In this document: positions 16,825-25,066 of the stretch, in pieces
Layout: every line of letters starts with the position of its first letter
Position numbering within the stretch: position 1 is the first letter of the stretch
DNA from: Kibdelosporangium aridum
GTDB lineage: Bacteria > Actinomycetota > Actinomycetes > Mycobacteriales > Pseudonocardiaceae
Direction: 5' to 3'
Length of the DNA: 64,000 nt
Assembly: GCF_900176515.1 (NCBI RefSeq)
Contig: NZ_FWXV01000003.1
Coordinates: 186,001 to 250,000, forward strand
The notes under the pieces: generated by a model
Databases searched by the model: none
What the model saw: the letters and a program-made list of their open reading frames with translations, nothing else
Told to the model about the DNA's origin: nothing
Made by a program: the position numbers and the translations under genes

Positions 16825-17436
16825 GTGATCAAGCGACACGGCAAGGGGGAAGTGATGCGGCGGACCGCGGCCGAGACCAGGGAGCACATCCTCAAGGTCG
16901 CGCATGAGCTGTTCTACTGGCACGGCATCCGGGCGGTCGGCATCGACAAGGTCGCCGCCGAGGCGGGCATCGCCCCCACCACCCTGTACCGGATCTTCGC
17001 CGCCAAGGACGACCTGATCGCCGCGTACGTCGACCGGTCGCACGACAGCTCCGTCGCCAAGTTCACCGAGGCGGCGGACAAGGCCGGGCCCGACCCGAAA
17101 GACCAGCTCCTGGCGATGTTCGACTCGTTGATCGAGCAGATGAACCCGGCCGAGTTCCGCGGCTGCGCCTGCATGATGACGCTGGCCGAGTTCCCCGACC
17201 CGGAGCTGCCCGCGCACCAGAAGGCCATCGCGTCCAAGACGTGGGTACGCGGCCGTATCAGCGAGCTCACGGCGCGGATCGAAGGCGTCGAGGACCCGGA
17301 GAAACTGGCCGACCAGCTGGTTCTCATCTGGGAGGGCGCGAACGCGTCGGCGCAGGCACTGGGCGTGAGCGGCCCGGCGAAACACACGCGCGAGTTCGCT
17401 GAAACGACTATCGCCGCCGCGATCGGAAATAGGTGA
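16825..17436 (+). CDS. TetR-family transcriptional regulator
   Basis: A repressor of up to 203 residues. The helix-turn-helix spans about residues 20-60 (Ile-Leu-Lys-Val-Ala-His-Glu-Leu-Phe, Gly-Ile-Arg-Ala-Val-Gly-Ile-Asp-Lys-Val-Ala, then Thr-Thr-Leu-Tyr-Arg-Ile-Phe). The C-terminal ligand domain contains Gly-Cys-Ala-Cys near the middle, a pair of cysteines that might respond to electrophiles or oxidation, though this is speculative. GTG at 16825 or ATG at 16855 may be the start; the shorter form begins Met-Arg-Arg-Thr-Ala. It likely controls itself and the divergent SDR. Confidence 0.93.
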   Translation: MIKRHGKGEVMRRTAAETREHILKVAHELFYWHGIRAVGIDKVAAEAGIAPTTLYRIFAAKDDLIAAYVDRSHDSSVAKFTEAADKAGPDPKDQLLAMFDSLIEQMNPAEFRGCACMMTLAEFPDPELPAHQKAIASKTWVRGRISELTARIEGVEDPEKLADQLVLIWEGANASAQALGVSGPAKHTREFAETTIAAAIGNR

Positions 17437-17509
17437 CGATTGCGGCCGGAAAGTGGCCGCAATGGCTCATAGGCTGGTGCCACACCGAACGACCGAAGGA
17501 GTGGTCCAG

Positions 17510-17884
17510 ATGGACTTCAAGCTTGAGCTGATCGCCGTTCCCGTGTCCGATGTGGACCGCGCTAAGGCCTTCTACGAGCAGGTCGGCTTCAACGCCGACC
17601 ACGACCACACGGTCAGCGAGGACATCCGGTTCGTGCAGCTCACCCCGCCGGGATCGGCGTGCTCGATCGCGATCGGCAAGGGCCTGACCGATGTCGAGCC
17701 CGGTTCGGTGAAGGGTCTGCAGGTCGTGGTCACCGACATCGAGGCCGCGCACAAGGTCCTGACCGAGCGCGGCATCGAGGTCAGCGAGATCTCGGACATG
17801 CCGTGGGGATCGTTCGTGTTCTTCAGCGACCCCGACGGCAATGCCTGGGCTGTGCAGCAGATCCAGCCGCGCTCACACTCGTAG
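17510..17884 (+). CDS. VOC-family (glyoxalase/bleomycin-resistance fold) protein
   Basis: A 124-residue single VOC module beginning Met-Asp-Phe-Lys-Leu-Glu-Leu-Ile-Ala-Val-Pro-Val-Ser-Asp-Val-Asp, with Ala-Phe-Tyr-Glu-Gln-Val-Gly-Phe and a C-terminal Phe-Ser-Asp-Pro-Asp-Gly-Asn-Ala-Trp. A GAAGGAG ribosome site at 17495-17501 fixes the ATG. VOC proteins act as dimers in lyase, dioxygenase or drug-binding roles; which applies is unknown. The last 12 bases overlap the convergent geosmin synthase gene. Confidence 0.9.
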   Translation: MDFKLELIAVPVSDVDRAKAFYEQVGFNADHDHTVSEDIRFVQLTPPGSACSIAIGKGLTDVEPGSVKGLQVVVTDIEAAHKVLTERGIEVSEISDMPWGSFVFFSDPDGNAWAVQQIQPRSHS

Positions 17885-20059
17885 TGCGGTGCGCCATGCC
17901 GCGGACGTGCCTGGACCCGTTGGCAGCAGTGCCGACGGGTTCTGGCGGCGCCGCAGCTCGGCCTCCTTGTACCGGTCGACTTCCTGGTGCCACGCAAGGA
18001 CTCCGGACATCCAGTCCTTCAGCTTGCCCGCGTAGTCCATCAGCATCGTGCGCGCTTCCTCGTCCAAGCCGTACTCCTCGAACAGCACCGGGAAGTCGTT
18101 GGCCAGGATGTGCTCGAACTGTTGCATCCTTGCTTTCATCAGGTCGGCCGTGATGTCACGGGCCTGCCACCGGTCCACGCCAAGGAACTGCTCGATCACC
18201 AGCACGATGTTGTGCAGTTCGCCCTCGAACTCGATCTCCTTCTGGTACGAGAACAAGTCGTTGGTGAAGCAGGCGTAGTCCATCGCGGCCGTCTCGAGCT
18301 CGCGCACCACCCGTGTCTGGTAGATCTCCTCGGGAATCACGTTCCAGTGCGGGATCCTGGCCAGCCCGATGGTCAGGTCCGAGCCGAACGTGATCCGCCG
18401 CATCTCCACGTAGTCAACGGGATCCGGCACACGGTTCTCCGCCTGGTTGAACAGTTCCCACAACCAACTGTCCAACATGGTCGCCACGGCTGCCCGCAGC
18501 TGGGTACGCGCGGGCCCCGGCATCGAACTGGCGCTGCGCTGCCACAAGTCGGCCAAGCCACGCTCGATGGCGTCCACGGGCTTGGGCACTGAGCCCATGT
18601 CCAACGGCATGAACAGCTTGAGCCGATCCACAGCGGCCTTGGCCGCGGCCAGATTCCTCGATGTGCCGTACACCGCAGGGAAATAGTCGTCGGCGAGCGT
18701 TCCCCAGGCCAGCCATGCCGACGAGACCTTGAGCTCCTCCAGATCCGAGTCGGGGTGGATTCTGGCCGCGCAGTACGCCAGGTCGTTCATCTTCAGGCTG
18801 CGCTCGTCCCACACACCTGATTCGTAGAAGCCCATGTCCCGGCCCCAGTCGACCAGGTAGTCCCGAGCTGCTTCATAGTGCTGGCTCACCCTGGTCGGAA
18901 AAGGCATGTACAGCTCCGGCAACGGCAGGTGCCCGACCGGCCGGAACGGCGTGAAGGAATGCTGCTGCGCTCGCACCTTGAGCCCGAGCCGCCCTGGCGT
19001 GATGCCCGCCGTCCCCAGGCCGTTGGGTCCACCTAGGACAGCCGGAGTCTCGGTGACAGCGCCTTCGTTCATGTACCGGCTGGACCGCATGTGCCACTCG
19101 TGTCCGCCCGCCTGCCAGTCCTGCAAGCCCTTGACGTACCCGGCGAACTTGGCCTGCTCGTCCGGGAGTGCTTGCATGGCAAGGAAAACCGCGGGAACCT
19201 CGATCAGCGCGGTGTTCTCGAACTGCTGCACGCGGGAGGTCAGCAGGTCGTTGACCATCTCGGCGGCGTGCTGGGTCTCGATGCCGAAGAACTTCTCGAA
19301 CACCAGGACGGCGTTGGAGTTCTCCCCTTCCTCCCGCACTTCCCGTTGGTAGGAGAACAAGTCGTTGCGCAGGTGCACGGCGTCGGAGAACGTGTCGGTC
19401 AGCACCTCGAACTGCCGGGTGCGCGCGAACCGGTCGGACACCTCGGCCGCGGCCGCGTACTCGACCAGGTTGGCCGACCACGGCGCCCCACCGACCCGGC
19501 GGCGCATCTGGATGTACTCGATCGGGTTGGCGATCCGGCCGATGTTGATGTTGTTGAGCTCCCACATCGACTCGACCATCAGGTTGTGGGTGCTGCGGAT
19601 GAAGCGTTCCCGCCAGTCGCTCGACATCGCGGGCACGGTCCGCGCCCACAAGTCCTTCAACCCGGCCTCAGCAGGGTTCGATGGTTCGGATGCCGTCTCC
19701 CCTTCCCTGGTCATGAAGCGTTCGAGCTGGTCGAGGTACTCGCGTGCGCCGGAGAGGTCACGCGAGTACTTGAAATGCTCGAGGAAGTGGTCGTCGAAGA
19801 AGAACACCCAGACGTACCAGTCGGTAATCAGGTCGAGTGTCGGGCCGTCACAGTCGGGATGGGTGTACGCGCACATCAGCGCGTAGTCCATCTTGGCCAG
19901 CACCTCCTCGGTCCACACCACCCCGCCGTCCGGCTTCGGCGCGTCGAGCATCCCCATGTCCCGCGCCCAGGACATGCTGTGTGCTCTCGTGCTCTCCAAA
20001 TGAGGGTTCAACCTGGCCGGATACGGCATGTAGAAATCGGGCAAGGTGAATGCCTGCAT
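17873..20059 (-). CDS. geoA: Geosmin synthase (bifunctional germacradienol/geosmin terpene cyclase)
   Basis: A 728-residue two-domain terpene cyclase. The N-terminal domain turns farnesyl diphosphate into germacradienol and germacrene D, and the C-terminal domain converts germacradienol to geosmin with loss of acetone. The N-half has the aspartate-rich Asp-Asp-His-Phe-Leu-Glu (from residue 89) and the NSE triad Asn-Asp-Leu-Phe-Ser-Tyr-Gln-Arg-Glu (about 232-240). The C-half has Asp-Asp-Tyr-Phe-Pro and a second Asn-Asp-Leu-Phe-Ser-Tyr-Gln-Lys-Glu. The start Met-Gln-Ala-Phe-Thr-Leu-Pro-Asp-Phe-Tyr matches known enzymes and has GGAGAGG upstream; an in-frame codon at 20077 is less likely. Both halves look intact, so the strain should smell of earth. 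Confidence 0.97.
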   Translation of the reverse strand: MQAFTLPDFYMPYPARLNPHLESTRAHSMSWARDMGMLDAPKPDGGVVWTEEVLAKMDYALMCAYTHPDCDGPTLDLITDWYVWVFFFDDHFLEHFKYSRDLSGAREYLDQLERFMTREGETASEPSNPAEAGLKDLWARTVPAMSSDWRERFIRSTHNLMVESMWELNNINIGRIANPIEYIQMRRRVGGAPWSANLVEYAAAAEVSDRFARTRQFEVLTDTFSDAVHLRNDLFSYQREVREEGENSNAVLVFEKFFGIETQHAAEMVNDLLTSRVQQFENTALIEVPAVFLAMQALPDEQAKFAGYVKGLQDWQAGGHEWHMRSSRYMNEGAVTETPAVLGGPNGLGTAGITPGRLGLKVRAQQHSFTPFRPVGHLPLPELYMPFPTRVSQHYEAARDYLVDWGRDMGFYESGVWDERSLKMNDLAYCAARIHPDSDLEELKVSSAWLAWGTLADDYFPAVYGTSRNLAAAKAAVDRLKLFMPLDMGSVPKPVDAIERGLADLWQRSASSMPGPARTQLRAAVATMLDSWLWELFNQAENRVPDPVDYVEMRRITFGSDLTIGLARIPHWNVIPEEIYQTRVVRELETAAMDYACFTNDLFSYQKEIEFEGELHNIVLVIEQFLGVDRWQARDITADLMKARMQQFEHILANDFPVLFEEYGLDEEARTMLMDYAGKLKDWMSGVLAWHQEVDRYKEAELRRRQNPSALLPTGPGTSAAWRTALRV

Positions 20060-20170
20060 GAACGCGCCCTCTCCCATCGCGAGTCGACCAGCACCGCATC
20101 CGACACTGGCAGCAGACGGCCGTATCGGGATACGGCCAGCCGGGCGGATGTGACCGCACGAATGGCTGAA

Positions 20171-20605
20171 TCACCCGAAGAAGGCTGTGGGTGTTCCCTG
20201 GTACCAGGCGTTGTCGATCACGATCCGCCGTGCCACCCAGCGGGAACCGTCCCTGACCAGTCCGACCTCGTAGTGGTTCTTCAGCAGGGCGTAAACGCTG
20301 TGGTCGCCGGACCGCAGGTGCTGTGCCTCGACGATCGCGGTCAGCTGGGCGGTGTCGCCGTCGATCCGCACGCGCGGGTTGGTCACCACATGCGTCGTGT
20401 CCACATCGGACAGAACGGCGAAGATCGTGTCCACGATGGTGTCCCGCCCGGTCATCAGCGGGCTCACCCCGCCCCACTTCGCCGCCGCGGGCTGGAAGTC
20501 CAGCGTGGCGTCCTGGGCGAACGCCGAGGCGAACAACTCCTTGTCACGCATGTCCTGGCCACGCCCGAACCGGTACAGCGCGTCAACGATCTCGATCCAG
20601 TCCAT
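20171..20605 (-). CDS. SnoaL-like/NTF2-fold protein
   Basis: A 144-residue protein of the nuclear-transport-factor-2 superfamily (SnoaL_4 type): an initial helix pair (Ile-Val-Asp-Ala-Leu-Tyr-Arg-Phe-Gly-Arg-Gly-Gln-Asp), Asp-Ala-Thr-Leu-Asp-Phe, then strands ending Trp-Val-Ala-Arg-Arg-Ile-Val-Ile-Asp-Asn-Ala-Trp-Tyr-Gln-Gly. Relatives act as dehydratases or cyclases or are uncharacterised. It is divergent from the LysR regulator at 20692 (86-base gap), making it the regulator's probable target. Confidence 0.88.
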   Translation of the reverse strand: MDWIEIVDALYRFGRGQDMRDKELFASAFAQDATLDFQPAAAKWGGVSPLMTGRDTIVDTIFAVLSDVDTTHVVTNPRVRIDGDTAQLTAIVEAQHLRSGDHSVYALLKNHYEVGLVRDGSRWVARRIVIDNAWYQGTPTAFFG

Positions 20606-20691
20606 GTCTTCACCCTCGCCGCTCTGACCTGCAGGAACAACGACGGATCGGGAAACGTTCGGTTAGTCAGGCTCAACGATGGGGGCACGCG

Positions 20692-21528
20692 ATGGAACGC
20701 CACGAGGTCGAGGCTTTGCTGACCTTGGCCGAAGAACTGCATTTCGGCCGGACCGCGCAACGGTTGCACGTGACCACGGGCCGCGTCAGCCAGACGATCA
20801 GGCAGCTCGAGCACCGCGTTGGCGTGCCGCTTTTCGAACGCACCAGCCGCAAGGTCGCACTCACGCCCGTCGGCAAGCAACTGGTCAACGACATCCAGCC
20901 GGCGTACGAGCAACTGCGAGCCGGTCTGGCCAGAGCGATCGAGGCGGGCAAAGGCCTTGACGGCGAACTGCGGGTCGGCTTCGTCGGAGCCGCAGCGGCC
21001 GAGATGCTGATCAACGCCGAGAAGGTGTTCGGCAGGCGCTACCCGGGCTGCGCCGTGCACCTCAAGGAAATGCACCTGGGCGACGCACCGGAACGCCTGC
21101 GGTCCGGCGAAATCGACATCATGCTCGGCTGTTTTCCCCTCGCGGCAATAGATCTCGTGACTGGCCCGACACTGCTGACCGAACTGTGGATGCTCGCGGC
21201 GCCCGCCAGCCATCCGCTGGCACGGCGGTCGCACGTGTCCACGAAAGACCTGGCCGGACAGACGTTCCTCGAGGCGCCGTGCGGACTTTCCTTCGACGGA
21301 ACTCGCCCCGGGCCCAGGGCGGAGACGTTCCAGGAGATCTTGACATTGGTCAGCGCGGGCAAGGGGATCTTCGCGGTCGGCGAACACGCGATCCGCTTCC
21401 ACGACCGGCCGGACATCGCTTACGTGCCGATCTCCAACGCGCCGAAGCTCGAATGGGGACCGGTCTGGCGTGCGACGAACGAGAACGCGCGAGTCCGCGG
21501 CTTCGTCGAAGCGCTCACCGGTGCGTGA
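20692..21528 (+). CDS. LysR-family transcriptional regulator
   Basis: A 278-residue LysR regulator. The N-terminal winged helix reads Leu-His-Phe-Gly-Arg-Thr-Ala-Gln-Arg-Leu and Leu-Glu-His-Arg-Val-Gly-Val-Pro-Leu-Phe-Glu-Arg-Thr-Ser-Arg-Lys, followed by the linker helix and an effector-binding domain. ATG at 20692 is set by the family start Met-Glu-Arg-His-Glu-Val-Glu. It probably controls the divergent SnoaL-like gene. Its end overlaps the convergent VOC gene by 14 bases. Confidence 0.93.
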   Translation: MERHEVEALLTLAEELHFGRTAQRLHVTTGRVSQTIRQLEHRVGVPLFERTSRKVALTPVGKQLVNDIQPAYEQLRAGLARAIEAGKGLDGELRVGFVGAAAAEMLINAEKVFGRRYPGCAVHLKEMHLGDAPERLRSGEIDIMLGCFPLAAIDLVTGPTLLTELWMLAAPASHPLARRSHVSTKDLAGQTFLEAPCGLSFDGTRPGPRAETFQEILTLVSAGKGIFAVGEHAIRFHDRPDIAYVPISNAPKLEWGPVWRATNENARVRGFVEALTGA

Positions 21529-21859
21529 GCACGTTGACGATATGACCGTCCGGATCACGCACGAAAAATCGCCGTACGCCCCACGGCTCATCACGGATCG
21601 CGTACACGATGTCGGCTCCCTGATCCACGAGCACAGCGTGCACGGCATCTACATCGGACACTTCGACGGACATGTCCGGTTGCAGGCCGGACGGATCCGC
21701 GTCGGTCAACAGGACCTGGGCGGTCGGGTTGCTCGGTGATGCGAGGCCGACCACCCAGCCGTGGTTCATCACTTCCTCGAACCCCAACAGGCCGTAGAAC
21801 TTCGTACTGGCCCCGATGTCGGCACTGCGAACATCGGGGACCACCCGTCGAATCGTCAT
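21515..21859 (-). CDS. VOC-family protein
   Basis: A 114-residue VOC module (Val-Val-Pro-Asp-Val-Arg-Ser-Ala-Asp, Phe-Tyr-Gly-Leu-Leu-Gly-Phe, and Phe-Val-Arg-Asp-Pro-Asp-Gly-His-Ile-Val-Asn-Val-Leu at the end). Related proteins include glyoxalase-like and bleomycin-binding types; the role is not evident. It lies 10 bases downstream of the SCO6745-like gene and is probably co-transcribed with it. Confidence 0.88.
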   Translation of the reverse strand: MTIRRVVPDVRSADIGASTKFYGLLGFEEVMNHGWVVGLASPSNPTAQVLLTDADPSGLQPDMSVEVSDVDAVHAVLVDQGADIVYAIRDEPWGVRRFFVRDPDGHIVNVLTHR

Positions 21860-21869
21860 GCCGGCGAGA

Positions 21870-22691
21870 CTAACGCCGGATCCCCAGCGTGCTCTTGGAA
21901 GGAAGGAGGCCCGACTGGGCCGCCGCCATCGTCACCGGCATCACCAGCTCGGCCAGCCTGCCTGGGTTGATCACCGCCCATGGGGCCGCAGCGAGTTCGT
22001 CGGTGAGTCGCTCGACCGCTTCCCTGCCGTCCTTTCCTTCCTGTGTGGCGTTTCCGTCGGCATCCACCCAGCCACGCTCGTGCAGCCTGCGCTGTGCATC
22101 CGCCCACTGCCGCTGGGTCCAGCCCCGGCTCGCGAAGACCTCGACCGGTGCGGCGCCGACGGCGGCGAAGGACACCAAGGCCTCGACCGGGTCCAGCCCA
22201 GCGGTGAGCAGTGCGGCGATGTGCCCGTCGCCGCGGTGTTCCCTGATGATCGTGGCCGCGTGCCACAACACGAGGTGCGGTTCCTCCGGCCACGGAAGGG
22301 ACGCGTTCGCCGCGGCCAGTGGACGACCTGCGGTGCTCGCCGCCAGCGCGACCTTCTTGGCCAGGTCGGCCGCCTCAGTCAGGTCCATGTCACCGAGGAG
22401 ACGGCGTAGCGCCCGATCCATCCCACGAGTCCGTGCCGCGACCACATCGGCGGGCGATGCGAGGCCCCAGGCAGGGGAAATGTGCTCGGCGACCATGTCG
22501 GGGTTGAAGCTGTAGAACGTGGCCGAGACCAGTTCGGCACTGGCCGGGCCTAAGGGCGCGGACCTCAGCGGGAAATAGGTCGGCCAGCGGGTGTCGACCT
22601 CGTACCCGAGTCTGGCCAGCTCGTCGAAGACCTCGGGCGCGTAGTAGACGAGCGCGTGCACGGGTTCAAGCAAGTGCCACATCTGCCGCAT
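21870..22691 (-). CDS. SCO6745-family (SalK-like) protein
   Basis: A 273-residue protein of the actinobacterial SCO6745 group, sometimes annotated SalK: family start Arg-Gln-Met-Trp-His-Leu-Leu-Glu-Pro-Val-His-Ala-Leu-Val-Tyr-Tyr-Ala-Pro-Glu, then Tyr-Phe-Pro-Leu-Arg-Ser-Ala-Pro-Leu-Gly. The C-terminal part is winged-helix-like (Trp-Thr-Gln-Arg-Gln-Trp-Ala-Asp-Ala). Biochemical function is unknown. The start is ATG at 22691 with GGAGG five bases before it; an upstream GTG at 22703 would bury the ribosome site. It is divergent from a TetR gene and probably under its control. Confidence 0.9.
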   Translation of the reverse strand: MRQMWHLLEPVHALVYYAPEVFDELARLGYEVDTRWPTYFPLRSAPLGPASAELVSATFYSFNPDMVAEHISPAWGLASPADVVAARTRGMDRALRRLLGDMDLTEAADLAKKVALAASTAGRPLAAANASLPWPEEPHLVLWHAATIIREHRGDGHIAALLTAGLDPVEALVSFAAVGAAPVEVFASRGWTQRQWADAQRRLHERGWVDADGNATQEGKDGREAVERLTDELAAAPWAVINPGRLAELVMPVTMAAAQSGLLPSKSTLGIRR

Positions 22692-22738
22692 GGAAACCTC
22701 CACTATCTATTTGTGGCCAAGATAGGAGCCTGGGTCGC

Positions 22739-22757
22739 ATCTTGTCAATGACAAGAT
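22739..22757. promoter_or_regulatory. TetR-type operator
   Basis: A perfect inverted repeat, ATCTTGTC-AAT-GACAAGAT, with 8-bp arms and a 3-base centre, lies between the divergent SCO6745-like and TetR genes, immediately before the TetR start. Confidence 0.8.
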
Positions 22758-22776
22758 TGGGAGTATCGTGCCGGTC

Positions 22777-23352
22777 ATGCCCTATCACCACGGCGACCTG
22801 CGCCGGGCTGTGCTCGACGCCGCACTCGAGGTCATCGCGGTCGACGGCCCCAGCGCGATCAGTCTGCGGGACCTCGCCCGCCGCGCAGGCGTGTCGCACG
22901 CCGCGCCCGCCCACCACTTCAAGGACAAGGCCGGGCTGCTGACAGCGATCGCCGTGGAGGGTAACGAGCTGCTGGCCGAATCGCTAGAACAGGCCATTGC
23001 CGGGCAGTGCACCCGGCTGGTCGACCTCGGCGTGCGGTACGTGCGGTTCGCGCTCGACCACCCTGGCCACTTCGCCGTCATGTACCGCCCGGACCTCTAC
23101 CACCGCGACGCGCCCGAGTTGATCGCCGCGCGTGAGCGCACCGGAAAGCTGTTGCGCGGAACCGTCCAAGCGATCGCCGGAGACCAGGATGCGCGGGTGA
23201 CCCAGCTCGCGGCATGGTCGGCCGCGCACGGTTTCGCCACGCTGGCGTTGGCAGGCAATCTGGACAAGACAATCGGCGACCAGGACCCCACGGAACTGTT
23301 CCGCACGTTGGCCGACGTGATGTTCGTGGGTCGTGGCACGATCGAGCAATGA
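22777..23352 (+). CDS. TetR-family regulator (TetR_C_33-like)
   Basis: A 191-residue repressor starting Met-Pro-Tyr-His-His-Gly-Asp-Leu-Arg, the usual opening of this TetR subgroup. The helix-turn-helix reads Ile-Ser-Leu-Arg-Asp-Leu-Ala-Arg-Arg-Ala-Gly-Val-Ser-His-Ala-Ala-Pro, and the ligand domain has His-Pro-Gly-His-Phe-Ala-Val-Met-Tyr-Arg-Pro. A GTG three codons upstream (22768) is an alternative start. Its stop overlaps the start of the sigma-factor gene (ATGA at 23349), so both are translated together. Confidence 0.93.
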   Translation: MPYHHGDLRRAVLDAALEVIAVDGPSAISLRDLARRAGVSHAAPAHHFKDKAGLLTAIAVEGNELLAESLEQAIAGQCTRLVDLGVRYVRFALDHPGHFAVMYRPDLYHRDAPELIAARERTGKLLRGTVQAIAGDQDARVTQLAAWSAAHGFATLALAGNLDKTIGDQDPTELFRTLADVMFVGRGTIEQ

Positions 23353-24272
23353 ACGATCTCGAGCAACACCGGATCGGACTGACCGGCTACTGCTACCGGA
23401 TGCTCGGCGCGTCGCTGGAAGCCGAAGACGCGGTGCAGGAGACGTTCCTGCGGGCATGGCGCAAGCAAGACCAGCGCCAAGGCCAGCTGAAGTCCTGGCT
23501 GTACGCGATCGCGACCAACGTCTGCCTTGACATGCTGCGCAGTGCCCAGCGCCGGGTGATCGCGATGGACATCGCCGAACCTTCGCGCGCAGGCACGGAG
23601 TTCAGCGATCCACTGCCGGAAACCTCTTGGATACAGCCAGTTCCGGACGCCCGTGTGCTCGATCCGGCCAATGTCGTGGCCGAGCGGGAGACCATCCGGC
23701 TGGCGTTCGTCGCCGCACTGCAATACCTGCCGCCCAAGCAACGCGCGGTGCTGATCCTGCGGGAAGTGTTGGCGTGGAAGGCAGACGAGGTCGCCGAGCT
23801 GCTCGACACCAGCGTCGCTTCGGTGAACAGTGCGCTGCAACGAGCGCGGGCGACGCTCGCGACGCGGCCGGCCGCGAAGCCGCTCGACGAGGACCAGCAA
23901 CAACTGATCGAGCGGTACATGCAGGCCTTCACGCGCTACGACCTCGACACGCTCGTGACGTTGCTGCACGAGGACGCCACGTCGAGCATGCCGCCGTTCA
24001 CCTGGTGGATGCGTGGCCGTGACGAGCTCATGGCAGCCCTGCGTGGCGCCGGGTCCGAGGCGGTCTGCCAGATCTCGACGTTCGTGCCCGCCGGGTTCGC
24101 CAACGGCGCGCCGGTGTACGGCCAGTACCTCGAAGGCAAGCCGTTCTCGTTGCAGGTCTTCGAGGTCTCCGGCGGACTGATCACGCACACGACGACATAT
24201 CTGCAGGCCGGAAACCTTTTTCCGCTGTTCGGCCTGCCGCTCGATGAGTTTTCCGACGCCACGCCGTCCTAG
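23349..24272 (+). CDS. ECF sigma factor with SnoaL-like C-terminal domain
   Basis: A 307-residue paralogue of the sigma factor at 5566-6501. It has region 2 (Gly-Tyr-Cys-Tyr-Arg-Met-Leu-Gly, Asp-Ala-Val-Gln-Glu-Thr-Phe-Leu-Arg-Ala-Trp-Arg), region 4 (Leu-Pro-Pro-Lys-Gln-Arg-Ala-Val-Leu-Ile-Leu-Arg-Glu, Thr-Ser-Val-Ala-Ser-Val-Asn-Ser-Ala-Leu-Gln-Arg-Ala-Arg) and a C-terminal NTF2-like domain from about residue 190. Both paralogues share the linker pattern Trp-x-x-Pro-x-Pro-Asp-Ala-Arg. It is coupled to a TetR repressor rather than an anti-sigma factor, and an alpha/beta hydrolase follows after 26 bases. Confidence 0.92.
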   Translation: MNDLEQHRIGLTGYCYRMLGASLEAEDAVQETFLRAWRKQDQRQGQLKSWLYAIATNVCLDMLRSAQRRVIAMDIAEPSRAGTEFSDPLPETSWIQPVPDARVLDPANVVAERETIRLAFVAALQYLPPKQRAVLILREVLAWKADEVAELLDTSVASVNSALQRARATLATRPAAKPLDEDQQQLIERYMQAFTRYDLDTLVTLLHEDATSSMPPFTWWMRGRDELMAALRGAGSEAVCQISTFVPAGFANGAPVYGQYLEGKPFSLQVFEVSGGLITHTTTYLQAGNLFPLFGLPLDEFSDATPS

Positions 24273-24298
24273 GTAGTAAACCTGGCGAAAGGACACTC

Positions 24299-25066
24299 GT
24301 GGCCGGTTACGTGACAGTCAACGGCGTTCGCTCCTGGTATGACGTGCGCGGTGCAGGAGAACCGCTCGTCCTGCTGCACGGCGGCTTCTCCGACTCACGG
24401 GACTTCGACGACAACCTGCTGAAGCTGGCCAGCAAGTTCAAGATCTACCTGCTGGACCGGCGTGGCCATGGGCGTACGCCGGATGTCGAAGGCCCGGTCA
24501 GCATCGAGATGCTCGTCGGTGACGTGGCCGCGTTCATCGACGAGGTCGTCGGCGAGCCCGCGCACCTGGCCGGCTACAGCTCCGGCGGGTTCGTCGCGCT
24601 CGCGGTCGCTGTCAAGCGGCCGGACCTGGTGCGCAAGCTCGTGTTGGTGAGCACCGCGTACGACAAGGACGGCTGGATGTTCCTGCCCGAGCCGGACGCC
24701 GAACTCCCGCCGCAGCTGGTCGACCGCTACGCCGAGGTCTCACCCGACGGCCGGGACCACATGCCTGTGGTGGTACGGAAGTTCGCCGAGATGGAAGCAG
24801 GCGAATCGCTCAAACCAGCCGAGGTGACAAGCCCGACCCTGATCCTCCTCGCCGACGACGACATGATCCACCTGCGCCACACCATCGACATGTACGAGGC
24901 GATCCCGAAGGCACAGCTGGGGATCGTGCCCGCGACGTCGCACCTGTTGTTCTGGGAACGGCCTGAACTGGTCACCCGGCTGGTCGAGGAGTTCCTGACA
25001 ATCCAGCCCGCGCCGATGATGCCGATCCGACGTCCAGGCGGATTTCTTTCTCAGCAACAGCAATAG
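24299..25066 (+). CDS. Alpha/beta-hydrolase
   Basis: A 255-residue alpha/beta-hydrolase starting at GTG. It has the oxyanion-hole motif Leu-Leu-His-Gly-Gly-Phe, the nucleophile elbow Gly-Tyr-Ser-Ser-Gly-Gly, the acid residue in Leu-Leu-Ala-Asp-Asp-Asp and the late His in Ala-Thr-Ser-His-Leu. An esterase, lactonase or epoxide-hydrolase-like role is possible; the substrate is unknown. It probably shares a transcript with the TetR and sigma-factor genes upstream. Its last 95 bases overlap the convergent LysR gene. Confidence 0.92.
   Translation: MAGYVTVNGVRSWYDVRGAGEPLVLLHGGFSDSRDFDDNLLKLASKFKIYLLDRRGHGRTPDVEGPVSIEMLVGDVAAFIDEVVGEPAHLAGYSSGGFVALAVAVKRPDLVRKLVLVSTAYDKDGWMFLPEPDAELPPQLVDRYAEVSPDGRDHMPVVVRKFAEMEAGESLKPAEVTSPTLILLADDDMIHLRHTIDMYEAIPKAQLGIVPATSHLLFWERPELVTRLVEEFLTIQPAPMMPIRRPGGFLSQQQQ

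Noticed and set aside
17510..20059. A terpene biosynthetic cluster around geosmin synthase
   Set aside because: Neighbours are a VOC protein and a SnoaL-like protein with no terpene link; geosmin synthase usually stands alone.
19091..20722. Long plus-strand open frame opposite geosmin synthase
   Set aside because: Shadow of a well-recognised terpene cyclase; no domain in the plus frame.
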